A stretch of DNA of 54,949 bases from NCBI GenBank assembly GCA_947564465.1, contig CANOCV010000017.1, forward strand, positions 1 to 54,949, read 5' to 3'. The DNA is from an uncultured Roseburia sp. (GTDB taxonomy: Bacteria > Bacillota > Clostridia > Lachnospirales > Lachnospiraceae). Shown in pieces: positions 46,355-54,924 of this stretch. The first letter of the stretch is position 1, and every line of letters starts with the position of its first letter. A model generated the notes under the pieces. The model ran no database searches and had not been told where the DNA came from. It saw nothing but the letters and a program-made list of their open reading frames with translations. Both the position numbers and the translations under genes were made by a program.

Positions 46355-47227
46355 TTACTGAAACTTCTTTCCCGTCAGTAAAGAGAATGCCTCTTTATAC
46401 TTATCAATCGTCTTTTCAATGACATCCTCCGGAAGAAGATAATCACTGTCCGGATTCGCTTTCAGCCAGTCACGCACAAACTGCTTGTCGTAAGACGGTT
46501 GGGACTTGCCCGGCTCATACCCCTCTAACGGCCAGAATCTGGAGCTGTCCGGCGTTAACATCTCATCACCGAGAACAACATTTCCTTCCTCGTCAAGGCC
46601 GAACTCGAACTTCGTATCCGCAATGATAATTCCTTTTGTCAGCGCATATTCTGCGCACTTTTTGTACAACGCAATGGTACAGTCCCTAATCTGCGCTGCA
46701 TAGTCCTCTCCCTTGCCCGGATAAGCCTTTTCTAAAATCTCCACGCTCTTCTCAAAAGATATATTCTCATCATGGTCACCGATTTCGGCCTTTGTACTCG
46801 GCGTATAAATCGGCGCAGGCAGTTTATCAGACTCCTTTAATCCTTCCGGCAAGGAAATCCCGCAGACTTTTCCGCACTCCTTGTAGCTCTCCCAGCCGCT
46901 TCCGGTAATATAACCGCGGACAATGCACTCAATCGGAAGCATCTTAAGTTTTTTACACATCATACTGTTTCCGTCAAACTTCTCATTCCTGAAAAATTCC
47001 GGCATGTCGTTGACATCTACGGAAATCATATGATTTTTAATGATATCCTTTGTATACTCAAACCAAAACTTTGACATCTGTGTCAAAATGGCGCCCTTAT
47101 CTGTTATCTTATTCTGCAAAATATGGTCAAAAGCCGAAATTCTGTCCGTCGCTACGATAATCAGGCTGTCGCCGTTATCATACACTTCACGCACCTTTCC
47201 TTCTTTTACCGGTTTAAACTCCTGCAT
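46355..47227 (-). CDS. purC: SAICAR synthetase
   Basis: The 290-aa enzyme condenses CAIR with aspartate using ATP. Motifs: EGKVREVYD, ATDRISAFDHIL, PIECIVRGYITGSGWESY, LPAPIYTPSTKAEIGDHDENIS, IADTKFEFGLDEEGNVVLGDEMLTPDSSRFWP. The length fits the longer bacterial and fungal subgroup. GGAGG precedes the ATG. It begins 22 nt after the AI-2E-family gene, so the purine genes may also be read from further upstream. Confidence 0.96.
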   Translation of the reverse strand: MQEFKPVKEGKVREVYDNGDSLIIVATDRISAFDHILQNKITDKGAILTQMSKFWFEYTKDIIKNHMISVDVNDMPEFFRNEKFDGNSMMCKKLKMLPIECIVRGYITGSGWESYKECGKVCGISLPEGLKESDKLPAPIYTPSTKAEIGDHDENISFEKSVEILEKAYPGKGEDYAAQIRDCTIALYKKCAEYALTKGIIIADTKFEFGLDEEGNVVLGDEMLTPDSSRFWPLEGYEPGKSQPSYDKQFVRDWLKANPDSDYLLPEDVIEKTIDKYKEAFSLLTGKKFQ

Positions 47228-47249
47228 GTCCTACCTCCATCTCTTTCCT

Positions 47250-48377
47250 TTAAATTTGTTTTTCCTTTTTTTGCAGCCTCTTTTTCACTTCACTCCGAAA
47301 CAGCACATATATGACCGAGCACAGCGGAATAAAGACAATCATGCCGACCACACCGAATAGCTTTCCGCCAATCAGCACCGCCGCAAACACCCATATTGAG
47401 GGCAGTCCCACAGAATTTCCCACAACATGAGGGTAAATCAGATTCCCGTCAATCTGCTGTATCACCAGAAACAGCACAAGAAATCCAAGCGCCTGAACCG
47501 GGTTGACTACAAGAATCAACAGCGTTCCCACTATGCACGCCATAAAAGAACCGACAATCGGAATCAGGGATGCCAGCATAATAAAAATGCAAATCGGCAG
47601 TATATACGGCATCCTAAAGATATTCAGCACCACAAAGAAAATCGTACCAAGAATCACGGACTCAAGACATTGCCCCGTAATAAATTTCTGAAAGGTCTGA
47701 TTTGTAAGCGCACAAACATAAAAAATCCTCTTTGCCGCCCTTTGCGGCAGAAATGCCCGTATAACCTGTTCGCACTGCCCCGACAGCTTCTCTTTTCCCG
47801 CAAGGATATAGATGGCAAATATCAATCCCATAAAAAAATTGACCAAAATGCCAAAAGTTCCCGAAACAACATTTACCGTCGTGGAAAGAATGTTGGCCGA
47901 GCTGTCCTTTATATAATCCGTCATCTGGGCAAACAGCTTTTCACTGTTTGCCCCAAGCTGTGTAAGCAGAATACCGATTTGTGTATCGTCCTTTACATTT
48001 TCATGGGCAAACGCTTCCGCGCGCTCTATTGCTGCCGGAATTTGTCTGCCGATGGATTCTCCAGCCTCCACAAGCTGCGGCACTACCAGCCATATTACAA
48101 GAAAAATCACAAGAATTACACAAAAAAGGGTCAGTAAAATTCCAATCACACGTTTCGCCCTCGCCGCAATCTTCACCTTTTTCAAAGCCTTCTGTTCCCA
48201 CAGATTCAGGGGAACATTCAATATGAACGCCAGGCAAAATCCAATCAAAAACGGCGACAGCAGCACCAGAATATTCCCAATGATGTGAAAAAACGTTGGC
48301 AGATTCCACAGTGCAAAGCAAAAAAGCAGTGCAGCCGCAACCATTTTCATAATTGTCCTAACCATGTTCCTGTCCAT
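47250..48377 (-). CDS. AI-2E/PerM-family membrane transporter
   Basis: The 375-aa protein has about eight helices, with a long central hydrophilic stretch (about 110-165). The conserved end includes VIQQIDGNLIYPHVVGNSVGLPSIWVFAAVLIGGKLFGVVGMIVFIPLCSVIY, the hallmark of this family, which resembles B. subtilis YtvI. Some members export autoinducer-2, others exchange sodium for protons; the substrate cannot be told. It lies upstream of purC. Confidence 0.88.
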   Translation of the reverse strand: MDRNMVRTIMKMVAAALLFCFALWNLPTFFHIIGNILVLLSPFLIGFCLAFILNVPLNLWEQKALKKVKIAARAKRVIGILLTLFCVILVIFLVIWLVVPQLVEAGESIGRQIPAAIERAEAFAHENVKDDTQIGILLTQLGANSEKLFAQMTDYIKDSSANILSTTVNVVSGTFGILVNFFMGLIFAIYILAGKEKLSGQCEQVIRAFLPQRAAKRIFYVCALTNQTFQKFITGQCLESVILGTIFFVVLNIFRMPYILPICIFIMLASLIPIVGSFMACIVGTLLILVVNPVQALGFLVLFLVIQQIDGNLIYPHVVGNSVGLPSIWVFAAVLIGGKLFGVVGMIVFIPLCSVIYVLFRSEVKKRLQKKEKQI

Positions 48378-48400
48378 TTACCGACCTCCTGCCCAAACTC

Positions 48401-48715
48401 CTATGAAACAAATTTTACTGCCGTTCCATACGCCATTACTTCCGCCGCGCCCTGCATAACCGCCGCCGACGCATAGCGCACATTTACAATCGCGTCCGCA
48501 CCCATGCGCTCCGCTTCCTCAACCATACGCTTAGTGGCAAGCGCTCTGGCATCGTTCATCATATCTGTGTACGCCTTCAGCTCGCCGCCCACAATTGTTT
48601 TAAAGCTCTGCGTAATATCTCTTCCGATATTCTTGCTCTGAATCGTACTTCCTTTCACCAAACCGAGCATTTCCAATTCTTTCCCTGCGATGTAATCAGT
48701 ATTCACTAAGATCAT
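48401..48715 (-). CDS. YbjQ-family (UPF0145) protein
   Basis: The 104-aa protein starts at MILVNTDYIAGKELEMLG, 11 nt after AAGGAG. Family features: VKGSTIQSKNIGRDITQSFKTIVGGELKAYTDMM, then EAERMGADAIVNVRYAS and VMAYGTAVKF. YbjQ proteins form pentamers of unknown role and are sometimes called heavy-metal-binding on weak grounds. The gene overlaps the preceding small membrane-protein gene by 20 nt. Confidence 0.9.
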   Translation of the reverse strand: MILVNTDYIAGKELEMLGLVKGSTIQSKNIGRDITQSFKTIVGGELKAYTDMMNDARALATKRMVEEAERMGADAIVNVRYASAAVMQGAAEVMAYGTAVKFVS

Positions 48716-48923
48716 CTTCTTCACCACTCCTTATCTCTTTTATTCTCTCTATAAATACAAAAATACTCACTCCTGCCAATGCAAGCGGTATAATTGCCAG
48801 TAATAATTTTGCGATAACCGGTATCGGTATCAGAACACATACTGCCGCAAATCCGATGTAATAGGTACATAAAATAACGACAATTACAATCGGCGCTATC
48901 ATTTTCTTATCCTGCTTTTTCAT
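48696..48923 (-). CDS. Small two-helix membrane protein, unknown
   Basis: The 75-aa product has a basic start (MKKQDKKM), two membrane helices (about 9-31 and 37-58) and an acidic tail (SGEEDDLSEY). No family is recognised. GGAGGG precedes the ATG. It is encoded between a lipoprotein and YbjQ with overlap to the latter, which suggests a linked envelope-related role. Confidence 0.75.
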   Translation of the reverse strand: MKKQDKKMIAPIVIVVILCTYYIGFAAVCVLIPIPVIAKLLLAIIPLALAGVSIFVFIERIKEIRSGEEDDLSEY

Positions 48924-48934
48924 CGTCCCTCCAA

Positions 48935-49369
48935 CTATTTTACATAAAACCCGATTATCTCATAATTTGTGTCGTAGCTAATGGTAACCGTCTTTGTGCC
49001 GTATTCGTACTGCGCATTGATAATCGCAACCGCAATCTCCCCGTCAAAATCCTTGCTGCTCATTCCCACAACAGACTGGTCGATATAGCTGTCAAACCCG
49101 CCGACTTCATCCATCGCCTCTTTAAGAGACTCTTTCAACATTTCCTCGTTGATGTCCCCTTTGTATTCTTCCCTTACCATTTCGGCAATTGCTTTATAAT
49201 CCTGGGCATTCAGCGCGTTCAGCACCTTATCGGCCTGTTCTAACACCTTCGCCTCATCAAACACCTCGGAAAGCGGTTCCGGGCCGCATGCCGCAAATAG
49301 AAATACCATCATTGCCGCAAGCAGTCCGATTGCAATTTTTCGTTTTCCGGTCATTATCTTCTGATACAT
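48935..49369 (-). CDS. DUF3887-like lipoprotein
   Basis: The 144-aa protein has a lipoprotein signal peptide (IGLLAAMMVFLFAAC) with Cys28 as the lipidation site, so it sits on the outer face of the membrane. The rest is a small alpha+beta domain like DUF3887: a helical part (LEQADKVLNALNAQDYKAIAEMV) and a beta part (GEIAVAIINAQYEYGTKTVTISYDTNYEIIGFYV). The start MYQKIM is preferred because AAGGAG is 10 nt upstream; the ATG three codons earlier is too close. Ligand unknown. Confidence 0.8.
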   Translation of the reverse strand: MYQKIMTGKRKIAIGLLAAMMVFLFAACGPEPLSEVFDEAKVLEQADKVLNALNAQDYKAIAEMVREEYKGDINEEMLKESLKEAMDEVGGFDSYIDQSVVGMSSKDFDGEIAVAIINAQYEYGTKTVTISYDTNYEIIGFYVK

Positions 49370-49374
49370 TACCG

Positions 49375-49461
49375 TCATTCTCCTTCTAATGCTTTACTCT
49401 GATTCGGCAGGCCTTTGCAGATAGACAAGCGTAACCGTCTCCCTCTGACCGATTTTTTCAT
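49375..49461 (-). CDS. Possible 28-aa basic small protein between nth and the lipoprotein gene
   Basis: An ATG 7 nt behind AAAGGGG opens a 28-codon frame (MKKSVRGRRLRLSICKG and on) whose TGA overlaps the upstream ATG of the lipoprotein gene. The same bases, read in the nth frame after its stop codon, give a plausible beta-strand (RETVTLVYLQ) without a start codon. Either may be chance. Confidence 0.25.
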   Translation of the reverse strand: MKKSVRGRRLRLSICKGLPNQSKALEGE

Positions 49462-49474
49462 AGATAAACCCCTT

Positions 49475-50116
49475 TTATATTCTCTTTGCACACAGATCGT
49501 TCAGACAACATTTCTCACAATACGGCTTTGTCCTCGCAGTGCAGACATCCCTTCCATGATATACAAGACGATGGCAGAAATCACTTCCCTCCTGCGGAGG
49601 GATGATCTTCCAAAGCTCCATCTCCACTTTTTTCGGCTCCTTAATATTGTCGACCAAACCGATACGGTTCGTAAGACGGATGCAGTGCGTATCCGTCACA
49701 ATCGCGGGTTCCCCAAAGATATCCCCCATAATCAGATTCGCACTTTTCCTTCCTACGCCCGGAAGCTTTAGCAGCGCCTCAAAATCCCGCGGCACCTTGC
49801 CCTGATATTCTTCTTCCAAAATCTTCATACAGGCGCTGATATCCCTCGCCTTGCTCTTTCCCAATCCGCACGGCCTTACAATCTCTTCGATTTCCTCTAC
49901 CGGCGCCGCCGCCAAAGCCTTTACATCCGGAAAACGGGCGTAAAGCTTTTCGACGACTACATTCACTCTCGCGTCCGTACACTGAGCCGCGAGCCGCACG
50001 CTGACCAAAAGCTTCCATGCCTGGTCATAATCAAGAGAACACTCCGCAACGGGATATTCCTTTCTCAAGCGTTCAATTACCTGTAATGCCAATTCCTTTT
50101 TTTCTGAATCTGTCAT
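49475..50116 (-). CDS. nth: Endonuclease III
   Basis: The 213-aa base-excision glycosylase/AP-lyase removes oxidised pyrimidines. The helix-hairpin-helix LPGVGRKSANLIMG carries the catalytic Lys, and TDTHCIRLTNR carries the catalytic Asp. At the C-terminus four cysteines form the iron-sulphur loop, spaced C-x7-C-x2-C-x5-C (CTARTKPYCEKCCLNDLC) where the textbook spacing has six residues in the first gap. The ATG start lies behind AGGA; a TTG six codons upstream is possible. It follows gpmI closely. Confidence 0.94.
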   Translation of the reverse strand: MTDSEKKELALQVIERLRKEYPVAECSLDYDQAWKLLVSVRLAAQCTDARVNVVVEKLYARFPDVKALAAAPVEEIEEIVRPCGLGKSKARDISACMKILEEEYQGKVPRDFEALLKLPGVGRKSANLIMGDIFGEPAIVTDTHCIRLTNRIGLVDNIKEPKKVEMELWKIIPPQEGSDFCHRLVYHGRDVCTARTKPYCEKCCLNDLCAKRI

Positions 50117-50136
50117 TCTTTTATCCTGTCTCAAAA

Positions 50137-51678
50137 CTATTTTTTGATCAGTAACGATTTCCCTGTCATCTCCGCCGGCTGTGTCATCCCCATCAGCTCA
50201 ATCAAGGTCGGCGCGATATCCGCAAGACAACCTCCCTCTCTTAAGGTATAGGACGGATCTGCGTTTATAAGAATAAACGGCACCGGATTGATTGTGTGAG
50301 CCGTAAACGGCGCTCCCGTCTCATAATCCACAAGCTGCTCCGCATTTCCGTGGTCCGCACACAGAAACATCTGTCCGCCAACCTCCTTAAGCGCCGCAAC
50401 TGCTTTTCCGACACATGAATCCACAGCTTCCACAGCAGCGATTGCGGCAGCCTCTACGCCGGTATGCCCTACCATATCAGGGTTGGCAAAATTAATGATA
50501 ATCACGTCATATTTATCCGACTTAATTGCCTCCACCAGCTTATCGCATACCTCGTATGCGCTCATCTCCGGCTTCAGGTCGTACGTCGCCACCTTCGGGG
50601 AATTGACAAGAATGCGGTCTTCTCCCTGATTCGGCTCCTCCACTCCGCCGTTAAAGAAAAATGTTACATGGGCATATTTCTCCGTCTCCGCAATTCTCGC
50701 CTGCGTTTTGCCGTTGTCGGCGAGAAACTGTCCAAAGGTATTTGTCAGTTCCACCTTATGGAACGCCACTTCCTTATTCGGAATCGTCACGTCATACTCG
50801 GTAAAGCAGATATAAGTAACGTCTTTTCTTGCGCCTCTGTCAAATCCGTCAAATTCATCCGCACAGAATGTTCTCGTAATCTCCCTTGCTCTGTCCGGGC
50901 GGAAATTAAAGAAGATAATAGTGTCTTTATCATTAATCACCGCCACCGGTCTGCCGTCCTCTTCGATAACCGTCGGTACCACAAACTCATCCGTCACGTC
51001 TTTGTCATAGCTTGCCGTAATCGCTTCCACGGCGCTTGCCGCCTTCTCTCCTTCTCCCGCCGTGAGCGCTTTATAAGCTTTCTCCACACGATCCCAGCGG
51101 TTATCACGATCCATCACATAGTAACGCCCGCTGATAGAGGCTATCCGGCCGACACCAATCTCTTTCATCTTATCTTCCAGCTCTTCTATAAAGCCCTTGC
51201 CCGAGGTCGGTGCCGTATCTCTTCCGTCCAGGAAGCAGTGTACATACACATTCTCTATCCCTTCTCTTTTCGCCATCTCAAGCAGACCGTAAAGGTGCGT
51301 ATTGTGGCTGTGTACGCCGCCGTCAGAAAGCAGACCGTAAAGGTGAAGCGCAGAATGATTTGCCTTCACATTTTCCATTCCCTTTAACAGCGCCTCATTT
51401 TTAAAGAAATCGCCGTCCTCAATCTCTTTTGTAATTCTCGTCAGCTCCTGATAGACAATTCTTCCTGCGCCCATATTCAAATGTCCTACCTCGGAGTTGC
51501 CCATCTGACCGTCTGGGAGCCCTACTGCCAGACCGCTTGCCTGTCCCTCTACAAACGGGCATTCTTTCATCAGCGCGTCAATATTCGGTTTCTTTGCCTC
51601 GGCAACTGCATTGCCGTCCTTCTTCGGATTCAGACCGAATCCATCTAAAATCATTAATACGGTTGGTTTTTTGCTCAT
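50137..51678 (-). CDS. gpmI: 2,3-bisphosphoglycerate-independent phosphoglycerate mutase
   Basis: The 513-aa two-domain alkaline-phosphatase-fold enzyme interconverts 3- and 2-phosphoglycerate with two Mn2+ ions. Motifs: MILDGFGL, GLPDGQMGNSEVGHLNMGAGR with the catalytic Ser, GLLSDGGVHSH, HCFLDGRDTAP, FNFRPDRARE, INFANPDMVGHTG, and FLCADHGNAEQL. It supplies the substrate of enolase, encoded about 8 kb away. GGAAAAGAC precedes the ATG. Confidence 0.96.
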   Translation of the reverse strand: MSKKPTVLMILDGFGLNPKKDGNAVAEAKKPNIDALMKECPFVEGQASGLAVGLPDGQMGNSEVGHLNMGAGRIVYQELTRITKEIEDGDFFKNEALLKGMENVKANHSALHLYGLLSDGGVHSHNTHLYGLLEMAKREGIENVYVHCFLDGRDTAPTSGKGFIEELEDKMKEIGVGRIASISGRYYVMDRDNRWDRVEKAYKALTAGEGEKAASAVEAITASYDKDVTDEFVVPTVIEEDGRPVAVINDKDTIIFFNFRPDRAREITRTFCADEFDGFDRGARKDVTYICFTEYDVTIPNKEVAFHKVELTNTFGQFLADNGKTQARIAETEKYAHVTFFFNGGVEEPNQGEDRILVNSPKVATYDLKPEMSAYEVCDKLVEAIKSDKYDVIIINFANPDMVGHTGVEAAAIAAVEAVDSCVGKAVAALKEVGGQMFLCADHGNAEQLVDYETGAPFTAHTINPVPFILINADPSYTLREGGCLADIAPTLIELMGMTQPAEMTGKSLLIKK

Positions 51679-51731
51679 GTCTTTTCCTCTTTTCTTCTTA
51701 AAAATTATATATACACTGGCACAAGCCAGAA

Positions 51732-53192
51732 TTACTGCCCTTTTGTCAAATCCGAAACATACCCGTCTTTATCAATACCGATCTGTTTCGATATGCTCTC
51801 CATATAATTAAAAATGCGTTCCTTCGCATCCTGATCCGTCACCAGCTCTGTTCTTATGTTTTTCTGAATGCAGGGAATAAAACGAAAATCTATGCTGCCG
51901 TCTTTATTTATAATCACCTGCGACATTCCGGTATCAATTGCAGACTGGGTAAACCAAAAATTCCCGAGACTGTATATAACCGGCGCCCCCGAAATATACG
52001 TCATTCCCTGTAAGCAATGGGTATGCCCTCCGATTATGACATCCGCCCCCGCCTCCACAAATTCTTCCGCAAGCTTCTCCTGATCCGCCCCGTAAGAGGA
52101 CGAACCTTCTGTTCCCCAGTGCACGAACGCAATCACAATATCGCTGTTTTTCTTTGCCTCCCTCAAAACCTCCAAATACTTGTCCGGCTCTAAAGTCTTT
52201 AAAACTCCTGCCACATCCTCCGTGGCTTCCTTCGTATAATTTAAAGAACGCTCAATCTGAGTTGCAGCCGTTATCGCAATCTTTCTCCCGTTTGCGACGA
52301 AATAAACGATCTTCTTTGCCTCGTCTAAATTGCGCCCGGCCCCCACATAGGGTATCTCCTCCTGTTCCAGTATCTCCATCGTGTCAAGCAGCGCTTCCTC
52401 GCCGTAGTCCCACACATGGTTGTTCGCAAGTCCCACAATATCCGTTCCAAAGGCCTCCAGAAGCTTCACACGCTCGGGAGCCGCCCGAAACGTATAATCC
52501 TTCCCCGCCAGCGGTTCTCCCCTGTCGCTGTACGTGAATTCATTATTCAACATCATAATGTCTGCCGACTGCATCTCCTCTAACAGCTCTTCGGAAAAAC
52601 AATCATAAATGCCGTTTGGCTGGGCATCCAAATGCTTCATAGTGCACCAGTTCTCATCAAAATTAATATCCCCTGTAAAATCCAATACCACCTGTGTATC
52701 CGACGCGCAGTCCTTCCAATATACATTGTCAAGCTCGCACTGCTTCAAACCGGATTCCTTGCAGTACATAAGCCAGAGTACATGAATCGTATTTCCTGTC
52801 AGCTCGTACCAAATATCTGTATCCGCAGCGACACTTTCCAGCTCTTGTGCAAGACGTATCACAATCTCCTCGCCATATACCGCCTGAACCCAGCCCAGAA
52901 ACGCTTCGTCCACCGGATGTTCTCCGATAAACTCCTTCGAACAGCTGCTCAATATCACCTCGTACGCCTCATCCAGGTCACGAATCCCTGTTTCCTCCGT
53001 CCGCTCGTCTGCTTTCTGCTGTATGGCTTCCTCCGCAAACAAACTAAGCTCGTTTAACTCACCACGCCGCTCGGTCTCTTCTGCCGGTCCTGATACTGCC
53101 GCAGCCATCCCTTCTTTTCCATAATCTCCGCAGCCGGAAAAGCCAAACGTCAACACTGCCAGCCATATAATACCAGCTAACTTTTTTTTCAT
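51732..53192 (-). CDS. CapA-family lipoprotein (PGA_cap metallophosphatase-like)
   Basis: The 486-aa protein has a lipoprotein signal peptide (LAVLTFGFSGC, Cys21). A low-complexity, Glu-rich N-terminal region (about 25-160) precedes a CapA domain (about 165-445). Domain motifs: LDFTGDINFDENW, MMLNNEFTYSDRG, VGLANNHVWDYGEEALLDTM, FVHWGTEG and IIGGHTHCLQGM, the metal-site residues of this calcineurin-like fold. Relatives act in poly-gamma-glutamate anchoring, but no capB or capC is nearby, so the role is open. It is divergent from the MATE gene. Confidence 0.9.
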   Translation of the reverse strand: MKKKLAGIIWLAVLTFGFSGCGDYGKEGMAAAVSGPAEETERRGELNELSLFAEEAIQQKADERTEETGIRDLDEAYEVILSSCSKEFIGEHPVDEAFLGWVQAVYGEEIVIRLAQELESVAADTDIWYELTGNTIHVLWLMYCKESGLKQCELDNVYWKDCASDTQVVLDFTGDINFDENWCTMKHLDAQPNGIYDCFSEELLEEMQSADIMMLNNEFTYSDRGEPLAGKDYTFRAAPERVKLLEAFGTDIVGLANNHVWDYGEEALLDTMEILEQEEIPYVGAGRNLDEAKKIVYFVANGRKIAITAATQIERSLNYTKEATEDVAGVLKTLEPDKYLEVLREAKKNSDIVIAFVHWGTEGSSSYGADQEKLAEEFVEAGADVIIGGHTHCLQGMTYISGAPVIYSLGNFWFTQSAIDTGMSQVIINKDGSIDFRFIPCIQKNIRTELVTDQDAKERIFNYMESISKQIGIDKDGYVSDLTKGQ

Positions 53193-53237
53193 TTACTTCC
53201 TCGCTTCTTTTTAATATTCTCTTATTGTTACCGCCCT

Positions 53238-53266
53238 ATTATACACTAAGAAAAGTTACTTCACAA
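53238..53266 (-). promoter_or_regulatory. Promoter of the capA-like gene
   Basis: TTGTGA (53261-53266) and TATAAT (53238-53243) with a 17-nt spacer on the minus strand. Confidence 0.7.
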
Positions 53267-53289
53267 TGCATATTCACCAGAATTTGCAA

Positions 53290-53309
53290 AAAAGGTAACC
53301 TTACCTTTT
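53290..53309. promoter_or_regulatory. Perfect palindrome upstream of the MATE gene
   Basis: AAAAGGTAA-CC-TTACCTTTT is a 20-bp perfect inverted repeat in the divergent region, an operator-like site. No matching regulator gene is in the window. Confidence 0.5.
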
Positions 53310-53397
53310 GTATTGTTTTATTCTGAGTGTTGCACTACAATATAATATAGATGCCAAAAAACTCTCTAAAACTGTAAAGCAGGGGAACGATAAAACA

Positions 53398-54735
53398 ATG
53401 AAAAACCATGATCTGTCCAGCGGAAGCATGTTAAAAACACTGCTTCTATTTGCAATCCCTTATTTAATCGCCAATATCCTTCAGTCGCTCTACGGAGCCG
53501 TCGATTTGTTTGTAGTCGGAAAATACTGCAGTGCCGAAAGCGTCGCAGCAGTTTCTACCGGAACCCAGGTGACACAGATTATCACAAGCCTTATTACCGG
53601 TCTGACCTTAGGCAGTACGATTCTGATCGGACAGTACAGCGGCAGCAAAGACTTCAAACGCGTAAAAGAGGCAATCGGAACAACGCTCACCATCTTTGCA
53701 GCCGTCGCCCTTATATTAACCTTACTGATGCTATTATTCGAACGCCGGCTTTTAACGCTGCTTCACACACCGGCCGAATCCTTTGGACTGACCATGAAAT
53801 ATGTCTCCATCTGTTCCGCGGGAAATATTTTCATCTGCGGCTATAATGCAATCAGCGCTATTCTTCGCGGGTGCGGCGATTCCACACGGCCCATGTATTT
53901 TATCTGCATTGCCTGTGTGATCAACATTATTCTTGACTTTATTTTTGTAAAATACTTTCAAATAGGCGTTAGCGGCACAGCCGCCGCGACGGTCCTTTCA
54001 CAGGCTGTAAGTATGGCTGCCGCAATTTTCTATCTGAAACGGAACGATTTTATCTTTGATTTCAAGCCCGCCAGCTTTCGCCCTGTACTATATATCGCAA
54101 AAAAGCTTGCACTGATTGGGATTCCGATTTCCTTTCAGGAATTAATGGTTCGCATCTCGTTTCTCTATTTAATGACGGTTATGAACAGCTGCGGCGTCTA
54201 TGCAGCCGCGATTGTAGGCATCGGCAGCAAATATGATACGTTCGCTATGCTTTCCGCAACCTCAATGTCCAGCGCCTTAACGGCTTTTACTGCCCACAAT
54301 ATAGGAGCCGGCAAACCGCTGCGGGCAAGGCGCGCCCTGTGGTACGGCTTATCCTTTGCCCTTGCAGTCTCCGCTCTGTTTTGGATGTGGGCCCAATGGA
54401 ACCCGCAGTCAATGATCCGCGTGTTTGCCGACAACGAAAATATCATCACGGCAGGCGTCCCGTTTTTTCGCTCATGCAGCTACGACTATCTTATGGTCGC
54501 CCTTGTCTTTTGTCTGAACGGCTATTTAAACGGACGCCAAAAGACAATGTGGACGATGATAAGCTGCAGTGCGGGCGCGCTGCTTCTTCGAATCCCTCTT
54601 GTCTGGTACTTTGAAAAACACTATGCCAGCAACCTTGGAATGCTCGGAATCATCGCTCCCGCCGTCTCCGGAATCATGGCGTGCTATACACTGGTGTATG
54701 TGCTCTGTGAAGGTCGCAAAGATTCAATCAATTAA
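53398..54735 (+). CDS. MATE-family multidrug efflux transporter
   Basis: The 445-aa protein starts MKNHDLSSGSMLKTLLLFAIPYLIANILQ, typical of the NorM/DinF-like MATE group; AGGGGA lies about 11 nt upstream. It has twelve hydrophobic segments in two similar halves. Family segments are QSLYGAVDLFVVGKYCSAESVAAVSTGTQ in helix 2 and YNAISAILRGCGDSTRPMYF, with GIPISFQELM in the second half. It should export cationic compounds using Na+ or H+. The reading frame is open further upstream but lacks a ribosome site. Confidence 0.92.
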   Translation: MKNHDLSSGSMLKTLLLFAIPYLIANILQSLYGAVDLFVVGKYCSAESVAAVSTGTQVTQIITSLITGLTLGSTILIGQYSGSKDFKRVKEAIGTTLTIFAAVALILTLLMLLFERRLLTLLHTPAESFGLTMKYVSICSAGNIFICGYNAISAILRGCGDSTRPMYFICIACVINIILDFIFVKYFQIGVSGTAAATVLSQAVSMAAAIFYLKRNDFIFDFKPASFRPVLYIAKKLALIGIPISFQELMVRISFLYLMTVMNSCGVYAAAIVGIGSKYDTFAMLSATSMSSALTAFTAHNIGAGKPLRARRALWYGLSFALAVSALFWMWAQWNPQSMIRVFADNENIITAGVPFFRSCSYDYLMVALVFCLNGYLNGRQKTMWTMISCSAGALLLRIPLVWYFEKHYASNLGMLGIIAPAVSGIMACYTLVYVLCEGRKDSIN

Positions 54736-54866
54736 CAGATACTTAAACGTCTCTTGCATCCCGACATCCCATGTTGTTCTTCTCTATCAATGAACCGGCA
54801 ACTAAAATCAGTTGCACATTTGTCACCAGAATGGTACGCTATATGTGGAGAAAAGAGCAACGAAGA

Positions 54867-54924
54867 ACAAAAGTGCGCTTCGCACACCTTCGCGGATTAA
54901 CAACTTTCAATGCGCAGCTTTTGT
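54867..54924. other. Imperfect inverted repeat near the right edge
   Basis: ACAAAAG/CTTTTGT and GCGC/GCGC arms enclose a smaller GTGCG-CTT-CGCAC hairpin. No gene is seen in 54736-54949; the window ends before any neighbour. Confidence 0.35.

Noticed and set aside
47427..48137. 236-codon open frame on the plus strand
   Set aside because: Antisense to the AI-2E-family gene; Lys/Arg/Asn-rich shadow with no family resemblance.
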